NCBI GenBank assembly: GCA_019722365.1
Contig: JADFUC010001326.1
Span: 310,001 to 374,000, forward strand
DNA: 64,000 nucleotides
Reading direction: 5' to 3'
DNA from: Lithospermum erythrorhizon
Taxonomy: Eukaryota; Streptophyta; Magnoliopsida; Boraginales; Boraginaceae
Position numbers and translations under genes: made by a program. The notes beneath the pieces were generated by a model. It worked only from the letters and a program-made list of their open reading frames with translations, did not search any database and was not told where the DNA came from. Numbering within the stretch: the stretch's first letter is position 1; every line of letters begins with the position of its first letter. This document shows positions 1 through 12,100 of the stretch, piece by piece.

Positions 1-249
1 ATCACTATCGCGTTCTAAGAATGAAACTCAGATATTTGTAGACTTAATTGACACACAACTTTAATTTGAATTAAAATTATTATGTTAATAACAGAATATA
101 TTTAAAATGATAAATTGATATATTTCAAACCAAAAGTTATACAAAATTACAAACTACAATATATATACTTTATAATTCATTGAACTTAACATTTAAAGGT
201 CAAACATAAAAATTTATAAAATTGAATATCAAATTTTGAAATGTAGTAT
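1..249. other. AT-rich intergenic sequence
   Basis: Low-complexity AT-rich sequence at the window edge. I see no reading frame, RNA gene or repeat terminus here. Confidence 0.5.
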
Positions 250-289
250 CCTATAAAGATTAAAGAGGTACATAGTCCAGCTTGGCCCG

Positions 290-830
290 GCCCACACCCG
301 AACTTGAGCCTAGTGTTGTTAACGAATGGGTACGAGCGTAGCACCGGGTTACCCGGTCGGTTTTCTTTACCGAAATGTGGTACTAATTCATCTCGATACT
401 TTCGAGTAACGCAGTAAAAATTACTGAAGTTCCGCCTGCCAATCCTTCGAGCGGTTATCGAAATGAAGTTTTTAGCCGGCAACAACGGTACCCGGGTTAC
501 CCGATCCTTTAGCAAATCTGAGCAATTCTTTTTGTATTTTAATAAAGTAGTATTTTATTTTATATAATATTTTAAGATTTTTTGTATTTGAAGCCCAAAA
601 TTTATAAGAAAATAGTATTTTATTTCATACAATATATAATACTTTATTTTATTTTTTATCTAGTAACATGCCGAGCGGGTACCGGGTTACTCGATAAGCT
701 ATCGAGTAAAAAAATTACTCGAGTTCCGCTCGACAACTTTCAACAAATATCGAGTTGGATTTTCGAGCCGAGTAACGAAGCGGGTGTCGGATTTTCCGGG
801 TCCTTTAACAGCAATACTTGAGACCAATCA
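290..830. repeat. two diverged copies of a GC-rich dispersed repeat
   Basis: Two stretches, about 380-520 and 690-830, align in the same orientation. Both contain TCGAGTAA, then ATTACT, then AGTTCCGC, and both end with a CCGG-rich part followed by CCTTTA(A/G)CA. An AT-rich spacer separates them. The left part near 313 reads GTGTTGTTAACG and the right end near 805-822 reads TTTAACAGCAATACTTGAG, so the outer ends are weakly inverted, as in a small non-autonomous DNA transposon. The short open frames here have no recognisable product and look like chance. The transposon assignment is an inference; the duplication is visible. Confidence 0.45.
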
Positions 831-1311
831 AGTCGGTCATCTACTTGGATAAGGTCATTAAGGTGATCCCAAATTCCCAATGGTCTTTCTCTAAGTTGTC
901 CAACTTGAGTATTAATTTTCTGTTTGACTACTGATCCATTAGCTACAAGAATCCATTACGTAATCCGATACACATTAAGTCCATGAGCAACCATCCCATT
1001 CGACAAAATTATTCGACATCCAAAACAACTTGATAAAATATCTAACCAACTTAGTCAAGTATACACACACCGCATAGTATCGGCTTCGACGCGAAACGAC
1101 TATTTCGCTCTCATTCGCAAACGCAGTAATTAAAAAGTTTTATTGGGCGACAAAATAATTATTTCACTAAAAAAGCCATTATTCTATATTCAGATAAATA
1201 TACTCCCTAACCAGTTAAGCTATTCAATACTCGCTTGAACCCAACTCGAAAATATCTCCCAGTCCCCAGTACATATATATTCCAGGAACAAATAAAGTAT
1301 AGACATAAAGT
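831..1311 (+). promoter_or_regulatory. upstream region of the propeptide-inhibitor gene
   Basis: Non-coding sequence directly upstream of the ATG at 1312. It holds AT-rich candidate TATA motifs (for example TATATATT near 1275), but that one is only about 35 bp from the start codon, so I cannot fix a promoter. No other gene is seen. Confidence 0.3.
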
Positions 1312-2630
1312 ATGCAGAAAAGAAACGCAACATCACTAGTAATAATTCTGTTGTTATCATCATCGATTTTGATATTGTCCGAAATGGAGACAAGTCCAAC
1401 AACAACAACCTCAGCCTCTTCCTCGGAGGCAAAAGTCCACATAGTATACACCGAAAAACCCGAAGAAGGCATCGAACCCGAATCATTTCATATCAACACT
1501 CTTGCTTCTGTTTACGGCAGGTTATATCCCAAAATCATTCAAATCAAGTCTTATCTCATTAAATAATACAGTCATTCAACGAAAGATTGTATAGTTTTGA
1601 ATTTTAATGGTTGGTTTTCTAAATTTTGAAGTCAGAGTGTTTTGTTTGCGTTATGTGATATTGGTGAATGATACCAAAAGATTGTATTTTTAATCTAATT
1701 TACTATCAATATGATAGTTTAAGCAAATGAGTTGATAGGGTCTGAATTTTGAACGATATTGATGAATTAATAGTGAGGAGGCAGCGAAAGGGGCGTTGAT
1801 TTATTCTTACAAGCATGCTGCAAGTGGTTTCTCTGCGAAATTGACCCCCGAACAGGTCGAACAGCTATCAAGTAAGTGTTTCTTTTACAAGTCTTGATCC
1901 AGTGTTTACTCCAATAGTTTTTGTGTTCTGTTTCATTTTATGGTGAAATTAGTCTTCCTCGTTTAATTGTATAACGTATTTTCTGCGTCTGGAGAGTGTT
2001 GACATTCTTGAATTCTCAAGTTAACATAGGAAATAGTTTCTATGAGTCTGAAAACAAGTATGTTCCATGTGTCTGTTGCATAGTCACATGGAGCGAGAAA
2101 CGCTCGGGAAATTTTGCTAGATAATTATCATTCAAGGTTACTAACATGAATGAGGAAGTTACTGGAATAGTGGAATATTCATACAAACACATTCAACGTT
2201 TCTAGGAAGTTGAATGGGTAGTCTCATTAACACATTCAACATAATTCATTCAAACTTTTAAACTCCATCTCAACTTTATTGAGTTTTTTTTCTTTCCTCA
2301 AATTTATTGAGTTTCCTGAATCAAAATACAAATACGTCCATCTAAGTCGAACCTTAGCGATTTATTTCAGTTTTCTCTTTAATGCCCATTATTATGAGTA
2401 GAATTATTATCCTTCCCTGTGGGTATGGTATCATGCTTCTTCTTTCATATTTGTGTATGCTCATTTACATATAACTCGATGGTAGTGTATATGGTGGAAT
2501 ATGTTTTTCTCTGTGACTACTTAAGGAGTCTGATGGGTACAAATTTTTTACAGAACAACCTGGCGTTCTTCAAGTTGTCCCCAGCCAAACAGTGCAGCTT
2601 CATTCTGGAACTGCAAACTTCAAAGTTTGA
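1312..2630 (+). CDS. subtilase propeptide-like inhibitor (I9 domain), SPI-1-like
   Basis: Three exons: 1312-1520, 1774-1871 and 2554-2630, together 384 nt for a 127-residue protein. Introns are GT-AG (donors at GGCAG|GTTATA and TCAA|GTAAGT; acceptors AATAG|TGAGG and ACAG|AACAA), and the frame is kept at both joints. After a hydrophobic N-terminus (about residues 8-22, ILLLSSSILIL) and a Ser/Thr-rich stretch comes an inhibitor I9 fold: KVHIVYTEKPEEG, then SEEAAKGALIYSYKHAASGF, then SAKLTPEQVEQL and PGVLQVVPSQTVQLH. This is the propeptide of plant subtilases with no protease domain, the layout of Arabidopsis SPI-1 (At1g71950, similar length). Known members inhibit mature subtilases; function here is inferred from that. 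The next sequence downstream belongs to an antisense FHA pseudogene, so there is no attached catalytic domain. Whether the N-terminus is a cleaved signal peptide or an anchor is unclear. Confidence 0.85.
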
Positions 2631-2979
2631 GAAGTTAAACATCTTCTATCAATAATATGTATTTCCTGTGTGCTATATGTTTCAAATAATATATTCAGCA
2701 ACTGATCAAGAGTTTTTTATGCTCATATGTGAGACTTTACTGCAGTGTTTAAATCATCGACCATATATTGCATATATGGTCCCTGCTCATTGTGTAACTA
2801 TGTAAAACATTGAAATTTATGGATCTTATAAGGTTCTAATTACCTATATTTTGATGCTTACGAAACTCTAGTAATGATTAAGCACCATCCAAATTGATTT
2901 AAAGAAGTTATTGGTGCCCTGATTTTCATATGATGATTGAAAACGTGAAGACTTCCTCCTGGATCCGACTATTTGCATA
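2631..2979. other. 3' flank between two convergent loci
   Basis: AT-rich sequence holding the probable 3' UTR of the propeptide inhibitor (AATAATATG and TTCAAATAATATA near 2650-2695 could serve for polyadenylation). No coding signal. Confidence 0.35.
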
Positions 2980-3532
2980 TCAGCGCAACAGCTTTAATTG
3001 TGAAATTTTGCGATAAGTTGGACTTCTACTGAATGCTGAATTCTCATGAAGCAATATGTACTCGCGGCTACTATTTCCGAACTTGATGGTATCTCTCTCA
3101 AAAAGTTGATAGTACCTCGCTCTGAGGTTCCATCCTTTTGCAGTTAATGTAGGTGCAATTAGTGCTCCCAAGGTCCATCAAGTAAGGTTGAACGGCTTGG
3201 TCGGACTCCAGTTGCCTATATTGAAGAACAGCATGTTGCTTGCTACAAGAAGGGTGATCCGTTGGAATATCTGCAACCCTCCTCTCTCTCCCAAACAGGT
3301 AACAGCTCTGGTGATGTATGCGTAAAGGTTCCTTAACAAAGTCGTCGCCCTTTAAGACATACAAACGCCATCTTTTACATGGTTTTCTAGCTTCACGAGG
3401 CTCCGTAAAGATTAGGGTTACGCCTCTTATGCGATTGATTTCTGCAGCGAGCTTCCCACAGAGCTCAAATACTGGCTTGCACTTATGTTTGCTTTCCAGT
3501 GCCTCTGGGTTCCTCGCGTAGGGAACAGGGGC
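2980..3532 (-). pseudogene. FHA-domain pseudogene, DAWDLE/SNIP1-like, intronless
   Basis: Reading from about 3532 down, the minus strand gives a nearly continuous match to the C-terminal half of plant DAWDLE (SNIP1 family), an FHA protein of small-RNA biogenesis. Visible blocks are KPVFELCGKLAAEINRIRGV, LIFTEPREARKP, RWRLYVLKG, the FHA core SCYLFGRERRVADIPTDHPS and CSKQHAVLQYRQ, then YLMDLGSTN and IKFGNSSREYILLHENSA. After the MEPQ block a net +4 nt (an extra AGCG next to AGCGAGG) moves the frame, so the last FHA strands continue only in another frame. The loop between QYRQ and PYLMD looks about ten residues short. There is no intron over some 170 codons and no start or upstream half. It lies antisense just past the propeptide inhibitor. 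A retrocopy or gene fragment is most likely; intron loss versus the parent is inferred. Confidence 0.75.
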
Positions 3533-4278
3533 GGATTTAGCCCATTGAAGATGGTGGTTCGAAATATACATGAAAAAATTTTGGATGATTTTTATACTAT
3601 TAATAAATTATTTACAAGAAATTTCTTAATATGGGATAAGAAAATTTGTTAAAATGAATAAATATTGTCTTAAATTAGTCCATCGAAAGATGAGTTAATT
3701 ATATTTATGTCATAATAAATTATCAAAAATGAAATTAGAATGGCTAAGGTACTAATGTATAGATACAAAAAATTAAATGGTGGTACATAGATATATAATT
3801 AAACTACTTAACAATTGATCTATACATATTTTTGGTGGTATTATTATGAGGTGCACTCTCCATAGTTTTTGTGTTGCTTGGAAAAGCAATAGAGAAACAA
3901 TACCAAACTAGGTGCCACATATATTGATGTTTAGATGGATAGACTTAGTAATAAGTTTCCTATTCAGAACCAAATTACAATTTATATTGAAATAAAAACA
4001 ATATCCATAAGTGTATACTCACTTATATGTTAAGTATAATAAGGCGTTGCTAGAATTATACGGAGTATAAAGTATTGGACTTATAGTAAGTTTCGGATTG
4101 AGTTATCTAGTTTTCATATATAACTAGGAATAGGTTGAAATTGGCGTGTATTTTCTAGTATCGATTTTGATTTGAGGTTTTTCAATTTTTGATGTTAACT
4201 TCTAACAATAAAACTCTTTATTTTTTAAAACTACAAAAAATAAGTATTGTAGTTTCCATTAAATTGAAAGACACGTAT
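3533..4278. other. AT-rich intergenic sequence beside the Tat-like element
   Basis: Mostly AT-rich sequence with no gene. At 3527 it begins CAGGGGCGGATTTAG, which resembles hAT-type transposon ends (CAGGGGCGGA...), but no matching inverted end is visible. It ends at the AGCAC target site of the retrotransposon insertion. Confidence 0.4.
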
Positions 4279-4283
4279 AGCAC

Positions 4284-5987
4284 CGTAGATAGTGAAAATT
4301 TATTAAATAATAATTAAAATGATTTAATTAAATTAATTAAAATCGAGCCACTACAAAGTGATACGTGGCTGTGTCTCGATCGAGTCCTGGGTTTAACGGG
4401 AAACCCTCTACAAGGGTTTCAGGAAAATAACCCTGTAATTGCTCTCATTAAATTAAAGTTTTATACCAAAACCCCCTAATTTTATTTAATTAAAATCGGC
4501 CAAAGGGCTTAGGAAACGAAGTTCGAAGCTACGATAAAATAAGACTCCAAAGTTTCCGAATCGGCATCTGCAAGCTTACAAGTAGGCTTGAAATCACATT
4601 CAAAAAGTGCCATTTAAAACGCATTCACATGTACCTGAATCTTTTCCTCATCAAAATAGGCGCCTATTTTGATTTATTGGAGGGAAATTAATCTCAAATT
4701 GGCTGTCAGATTCGCCTCAAAATTAACGGTGCCAAGACGATCCACCTAAAATAAACCAACTAATCGAAGCAAGTATTTAAGGTCTAGAAGTCTATAAATA
4801 CCCCCCTTTATTTTTTTGAAAATCATGTATACCTGCCCGTAAAATACACAAAAATACCTCGAGAAAATATACACACCTCAATTCTCTCGAAGCCGAATCT
4901 TTAAACCACCACAGAACACCACAGTACGGAACACCTCCTGCAGCCTAAATAGGGCGCCAGTAAAGAATTATTGCACAAACGCAATAATTTTTCAAGAAAG
5001 AAAATCGATGAAAACTGACATGATCTCTCAAGAACCTTCACATATTTAGAATGCTTTCAAAGACTGACATTATTCATAAATTCATGAACACCGAAAATTC
5101 TCGTGCTCGATTCATCAAGTTCTAGATATGTGAAATACACCGAATATTCACCCTATACTGATTCCGTGGTGAGTAAGCCCCTATCTAGTTGATCACTATC
5201 ATCAACGAGATCCACCTTCATATTGATCATCACTACAACAACAGTCGCTAAGTGCCACTCTTAATACAAGCTACAAACTTAAAGGAGGCAAAATCTCACT
5301 AAGTCCCACATCTAAGTCACTACCGCAAATGCCCGGCAAGGCCAGATAAAAAGCCAGTTAAGTCAGATACTACTCAAAACATTGCTTTCCATCACTCCAT
5401 ACAACCCACGTGCTCGGAGTTCTATCCCAAATCAAGACAAGTAGCACAACTACTAAGTCCCACAAGAAGCAGTAGCTCATTCAGCTACACAGTCCCACTT
5501 GGGCATATCCCAAGTCCCACCACAAAAGGTGAAGTTCTAAATCCAAGTCCCACACTGCAAGACACTTGTAGTAAGTCCATCAAGTCTAATATAGACCGGA
5601 GATCAAGTCCAAGACCCAAGATCAAGTCCATACAACCAACACGGGAATGCTGTTATGCCCCTGCTTCTGGACCATATCCAAGTCTAGACAAGCCTCAAGT
5701 CCACCCACATCTCAGATTACATATCCAAAATTTCATGTAGCTCCTATCCAAATCAAATCAAATCAAATCAAATCAAGTCAAGCCGAGCTCATATCTAGCT
5801 CCTATCAAGATCAAGGCTCAAGTCAAGCAAGTCAAACATTTCAATAAATCGTCAAGAACGCTTAAGCGACTCATCGTTTGATACGATCCTCTTCGATTTA
5901 ATAAAACCCCAGACAATCGATGAATTTTTCCCTAATGTAGTTTTATTGTAATTTCAAATAAATAATAAATATTCTTCTTTGCATTAC
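4284..5987 (+). repeat. 5' LTR of the Tat-like element
   Basis: About 1.7 kb. It starts CGTAGATAGTG, where the usual TG has become CG; compare TGTAAATAGTG at the related LTR at 28731. A TATA box, TCTATAAATA at 4791-4800, sits about 510 bp in. The last third (about 5520-5987) repeats at 17407-17930, including AAGATCAAGTCCATACAACC and the end AAATAATAAATATTCTTCTT. Short ORFs inside it (for example 5647-5847) are non-coding LTR sequence made of AAGTCCA/AATCAA repeats. Confidence 0.75.
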
Positions 5988-5994
5988 GCCCCAG

Positions 5995-6012
5995 TGGTGC
6001 CGATCGGGGACC
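5995..6012 (+). other. primer-binding-site-like sequence of the Tat-like element
   Basis: TGGTGCCGATCGGGGACC lies 8 nt after the LTR end. It closely resembles the TGGCGCCGTTGTCGGGGA type of site that follows the 5' LTR in Tat/Athila elements. tRNA identity is not assigned. Confidence 0.6.
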
Positions 6013-7873
6013 TTCAACTACCTCGCCACCGGCCGACAACCTAGATGTTTCCAAGACCGTCTTCAACTCCTCTTCCACGTATCAAAAGGATACTACAAGC
6101 GAGAAGGGTCACATCAAGATAGTTTGTTAAATATACTGACGAGTCGTGGACGCCCCTTTACTCCATCCTGGGCCAAGTCTCTTTGCCAACATATCACGTA
6201 TTCTCGAAGGTAACAAGTCACAACAAGAGAAGCCAGCATACCGCCAAATTGAGAACCTTCTACCAAATATCCGAGGATTTCGATGGACAAGTCATTTTGA
6301 AGACTCAAGCACTGCTACACACCCAGCTTACCTACCACGGATCTCAGCAATAAGAGTTTGGCTCATACACCGGCCTCGCAAACTTCCGAAGACTAATGTC
6401 AGCTTCCATTTGACCGTACGTACCTTGGAAGAAAAATGGGCCGCACCGCATGGACGGTAGAAAATTGTCGGGTAAAAAATGCAACATTTGATGACCTACG
6501 CTCGACGTCAGAAAGATAGCCGACAAGAGCATGTAGCCAGCACGCTCTAAAAAAAAGCAGAGGCATTACGACCTCTAAAACGAGCATTGACCCACCTACC
6601 TATTCTCACGAACCTCGTGTTCATCACAAAAGCGACCAACGAGGAATACAATAGACCTCATCATTCCAAGAGATGGAACGATCCAACAACACAGCTTGAA
6701 GGAATATACTGTAAGGCTAAAAGGTCACAAGACTGGGAGTCACCTTCATATACCTACCTAAAGCCCTACACCTTCAATGCATGTATCAAATTTAAAAACG
6801 CCTAAGTATTATCACTTCCCAAGTTCCAATACTGATGGAACCGGGAACCCTAAACAACATATAGCCCACTTTGTCGTACTCGCAATGTTGACCGGCGGGA
6901 CGAAAATAGTCAAACAGCTCGCTCGCTCTCTCTCAAAGGGAATGCTGCTCACTAGTACACCGACTCGGTACTGCCCATGGGCTGGGCTCACTGAAAGAGA
7001 GTCAACCTCTTCAAGAGTTAGAAGAGGACACGCTTAGTACGACGGAGTTAACTGCCATAAAACAAAGAAAACGTAGCCAATTACGTACTTCATCAAATCA
7101 ATGGAGAAGCCTCAACTGAATGAAAAGATAGACTCTCGAGTCATCAACCATCAACACACAGATACAAGACATGCACTGACCTCATAGCATTACAACGCAG
7201 GATACTTCCCGTAACCTCGAGCAAATGTGGGCAACAAGAGTTCACATACGGAGCTCAAAGATTGGCCAGAAATAACGGAACATCCCCTGCTTCTACAAAT
7301 TATCATCAAAGAAGGCAATATGATCCAAGAAGCCAAAGAAGCTTCCAAGCTCGAAGTTAAGGGAAGCACACGCTATGACTTCTAAACAACCAAGTTCTCA
7401 GTAACCAAAAAAAGGTCAAAGGAGGACTAATTGGAAAGAAAGTTAACGCCTCACACTTGTAAAGAAACGCAAAGGTAGCATTGGCCCTTCCATGAGTACG
7501 ACGTTCCTCAATGTTTGACGAGCCATCAGCAAAGCTCATAAAATTCCTGCAGTGAAAGAGACCCAGGAGGCAACAAGACGGAGCCCAACTTCTCACAAGT
7601 ATCATAGATACTAGAGCATCCTATCAAAAATGATTCATATTCAAAAGAGCGAGTATCGATCTCGCAAGTGGGCAATTACCTCGAAGAAGACAAGAGTTTC
7701 TTCCAACCACATAACCCTCACCATCGCCCAACCTATCGTTTCTACTGGCTGACTTTTAGAAAGAAACTCATCCCCTGGGAAAGTACGAAATTTAATTACT
7801 CTGGAAGACGCTAGCACTTCACAAGAGTGCTACGTATGTGTCAAAGTTAACGACAACTCAACTATCAAGATTA
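6013..7873 (+). pseudogene. degenerate gag-protease region of the Tat-like element
   Basis: By position this is gag and protease. Several broken frames exist (6146-6460, 6587-6805, 6777-7037), none with an intact domain. At 7601-7630 the frame reads IIDTRASYQK, matching the aspartic protease site (I/V)DTGAS with Gly changed to Arg. It is followed by STSQECYV-like residues near 7810-7835, as in the end of the Tat protease region. Interpreted as decayed PR; a chance match cannot be ruled out for the short motif alone, but the order fits. Confidence 0.5.
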
Positions 7874-9107
7874 TGATTGATATAACGTGAAAATCATGAT
7901 TTATGATTCATATAACGAAATAATCAGATTAAGATTCATATTAAGAGATAATTGTAATTATGAAATATATTACAGATAATCGAGATTACGATTCATATTA
8001 TGAGATAAAGGGTGATTATGATTTATATTATGAGATAGTTGTGAATATGATTTATGTTATGAGATCAGGGCTTTCATACCACGCGCCGCAAAGGCATCAA
8101 GGCTGGCCGCTACGCGCTGCAACTGCCACTTCATTTCATCGCTTTGTTCGTTATTTTATGAAATGCGGTGACCCCTAATCGCGTTCGGGGCAAGTTGCTA
8201 TTGTGTGGGTAGCCCCGTGATTCGGGAGGTTCAAAAGTGATGATATCGGGCGCGTAGCCGTGGTGATTCGAAAGCGATGCCTATCTCGATTATTTGGAGG
8301 CTTTTATCTCTATACGTGTATTATTTGGAGATGGATTCCTCATATGTGTATTATTTGTGGGAGGTGATTCCTCATTGTTGGTTATTTGCGGGAGGTGGAT
8401 TTCATCTGCTTACTATTCAAGTGAGGCGGATTCCTCATTTGACGACGCTGGACATTCACAAGGCTGAGACAGCTCTTAAACGAATATGCGCTATTTATGA
8501 TTAAGAACTCATATGTATATTATCATGTAACATCATATAAGAGGATTCTATGTGAGTTGTGGACGGTTATTCATTGTGTAGTCTCGTTAATGTATATGGC
8601 TACAAGTATATATATAAGTACCAATATACGCCACGATCGTCCGTGGTATTTGTATTCACCAATTAATTTCTATTCTTATGCATGGGATGCTTTTATGCCT
8701 ATGTACCTGTACGATCGCTAAGGTGGTCGAGGACCAGATACAGAGTCAAGACATGCATTTAGCGCGGCGGCATGTAAGTCCTCATCACTATTTCTCATGT
8801 CGATTTGTATACTTCTAGATCAGGTATTGTAGTCTACTCTCAGTGTCCGTTATCATACTTTCCCTATGTTGTATTTTGATTTCTGTGTATCCTCGAAGTT
8901 GTATTATTAAGACGGATTTGTATTCTCGTTGTCTGCTATTTTATTGATATGTTATCGGAACACCAATGTAATGAATGTAGAGTTATATCTTTTTTATTAA
9001 TGTCAAGAAGTCATATTCGTTATTGTATCCATCGGCCGGTGACTCAAGCATGCTGTGTTGTTAATGATCTTAACTCTACGGCGGTCGACTTCTCAGCTGT
9101 CGTTACA
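7874..9107 (+). repeat. 5' LTR of the nested element
   Basis: Starts TGATTGATATAACGTGAAAA and ends GTCGTTACA, so it has TG...CA ends. It begins with several irregular repeats of a GATTATGATTTATATTATGA-like unit. A TATA-like run GTATATATATAAG lies near 8607. It aligns over its whole length with 13868-15181, with many indels that indicate great age. Confidence 0.75.
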
Positions 9108-12100
9108 ATTTTTGCACGAGCCTGTGTTCAGTGGTCTTGGGCGTATGCCTCGCAAGCCATGTGTCTAAAGTTATAGTCGCTGAAGTCATTATGGAGTCTT
9201 CAGAGCCTATATCTTTCTTCTTCGCCGATCGTCGAGGATGCCACCGGGAGAGATTTTCGCTTAGCTACGATGAACACCGCAAGTGTGGAAGCGTCGTGAT
9301 CATATTTTGTCGTTACAAGCCGGCCATGTGCCGGCGCGCCAAGTTAGGCAAAATTCATTTAATACATACTTGATTTATGTTTATCCGATAAGTGGTTCCT
9401 ATCAAGTTAAGTAGATTTATTTTTCACCGATAAACAAGAATTATGCAGGACGCAGCCTCTAAGGCGTAAAAGTTTGGAAATCCATACAAGACAGCTTTAG
9501 ATGACTGGTTGGAATTTTGTTTGGTAGAAAATGAGATACCAAATGACGTCAGAAAGGAATCTATAATATTGATTTGGAATTCGTTATGGTCGATGTTTTT
9601 ATGTAAATCTAATGTTGCGTAACTGGTGATCGCGTATAAGATCAAGGATCCTTAGACGACGGGGTTAAACCCACAAATAATCGCGGGAAGAGCCGTGACA
9701 CTATGCGGTCGACCCAAGAAAGTTAAAGTGTAGAGAGTAATTAGTTTGAAGTTGACGATATACGAACCACTCGGGGGAAGACGTAAGAAGCTAATGAATC
9801 TTGTCACGCTGAGTACGAATACGGTATATAGCAAGAATACGAAAAGTGTCTTAATAGTCGATATTTGAAATTCTATCTCTCATCAATACCAAGTTAAGGA
9901 TTGGCGATTTGTTTGAAACGGAAACTTTCCCCGCATTTACTTTACTCAATGTTGTCAGAGCTGTCAGCCTTTAAAGAAATCTAATGAAACCGACCATTGG
10001 AAGAAGAAAGATGTTTGGTCAGATGAATAAATAAACATTTGAAACGGAAAATCGATAACTTAATCGGGTCTATAGTGTTCGAGGGAGGATGAATTATTTT
10101 TAACCATGAATTAGTCGGAGTTCAAATGAGGAACTTTATGAAAAAAATTACTGCATTTGGGCTAGAAAAGTATTTAATTCTCATGAGAAGCATATTAAGA
10201 CGACAAGACGAAATAAGTTATCTCGACGCAGCTTTGAATATACGAAGTCGGCACGAACCCATTATTTCAAGGCAATAAAAACTGAGATCGATATAGCCAA
10301 TGTAATAATTTTATGAAATAAGTGATGTTAGCTTCTAATGGTGATATATTATTCCAGCCTATTACAAACAGAAATTTTTGTGAATCGCGGTAACATGATC
10401 GAGATTAGGTTGAAACGAGATTTTCGTGGTTGTTAACGTATGACGGTAAGCTTATAATCAGCATTAAGAAACGAAGCACCTTAATAATCACGGGAAGCAT
10501 GAGCGCAAGATACGTTATGTCATGTAGATACGCTGGAGCTGGTGAATAAAAGAATTGAAGTGAGAAAGATGGAAACATGAGTATAAATTTGGTAATAATA
10601 GTCGCATTATCAAAGATTTAATTAACGGGTGCAATTTGGTTGTTCGAGTAGTCAAGAAAGTTATTAATGAGAAAGGAATGATGATTTCTTCAAGACTCGG
10701 AATATATCAGACGCAATTATATATAACGGGGCACGCTGATTGGGAAATTCCCCAATTTGTGGTTGACGAACAGTGTAGTTATGGTGCTTAACTCAAGCAA
10801 ATTACGACAAGGGACGGAATAAACGCAAGTGCAAGTTAAGGTTAAAGGCTAAATGAATCAAACGTACGGATTTACATTTCTTCGTCAGAATGTAGACTAC
10901 GACATTCAGCGCGATATGGGGAGTAAAAATGTTTGGATAATATACCTTACAAAAAACAAAAGATAACTAATCAGGTCCCGATCGAAAGTGTCGAGGATAA
11001 AATTTTCAAGGACGAAATTGAGAAGCCATAAGTGGAATTCCCAGAATTATAAGGATTTGAAATACCTAGCCATTGAGAAAAGCTTGGACTAACAAGAAGG
11101 AAAATTAAGGAATTAGTAACGGAATATCAATGTTCGGGATCTCACTCATAAAAAGAGAAATACGCACGGTTAACGATTCAGTCATAAAATGGAAATTTGT
11201 TGTTTGGCGGATAACACGACGGAAACCAACGCATGGGACTGCCAATGTTAGTTCTAAGGATTTGAATTAAATTGACCACTGAAAGGTGATGAAGTGTCGA
11301 CAAATCCCCATGACAATGGAGACAAGTACTATACATATGTCAAGACCAACGAATCACAGGATAATTATGAAATTCCAGCTTATCAGCGAGTGTATAATGC
11401 GAGACTTGGTAGCTTTCTTGAGGTGTATTATGACTCGAGAATAATTGGGTATCACGAGAAGTAAAGACAGGTCGCCGACTCCATAACTCTCGAGGATAAC
11501 AGAAATCTACACTTATGATTCTCGTTGACGGATTCGAGACATGCTTAAGGAGAGTGAATTGAATTGCTATGAAAGTGTATCTACAAGTTTTCTCCTCGTA
11601 TACGAATCATGATATAAAGCATGTAAAATTTTATGTGGAGCAATCATAAGATTCTCGTGAATTTTATAGGCGACGGTGGACGCTTAGTCAAGATGTTAAA
11701 CGCCGCTCATGTCGTTAACGATAAAGTCGAAAGTCATACGTCAATTAGAATACAATAGAGGAATTTATGAATTCAAGGACAAATAGGTGAGAATGTTATG
11801 TGTTGATCCAATATAAAGACCTTATCGGAAAGTAGTGACTATTGTACGAGGATAAGACGTGACAGGTGTAAGACCCGAGTTAGTCAGAGATGATAATTTA
11901 ACTGGGCAGGAAAGCTGTTTCACTTGTAATAACTTCCAAGTCAAGCAGCTGTGACAGGCACCAACGTAAGCTATCAAGAAATGTTGAATTTATCGTTGAA
12001 ATGAGACGGGAGGAAAGGAAAACACTGACGAGTTAATAAGAACTCAGGGAAATAATGGAACTGATATGACTACAACCGAAATAACTTTCTCGATATGTTA

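Noticed and set aside
3527..3545. CAGGGGCGGATTTAG, like a hAT transposon end
   Set aside because: No matching inverted end or 8-bp duplication found within the next kilobase; recorded only as a possible end. The CAGAGGCAGAACAAG at about 20784 was dropped for the same reason.
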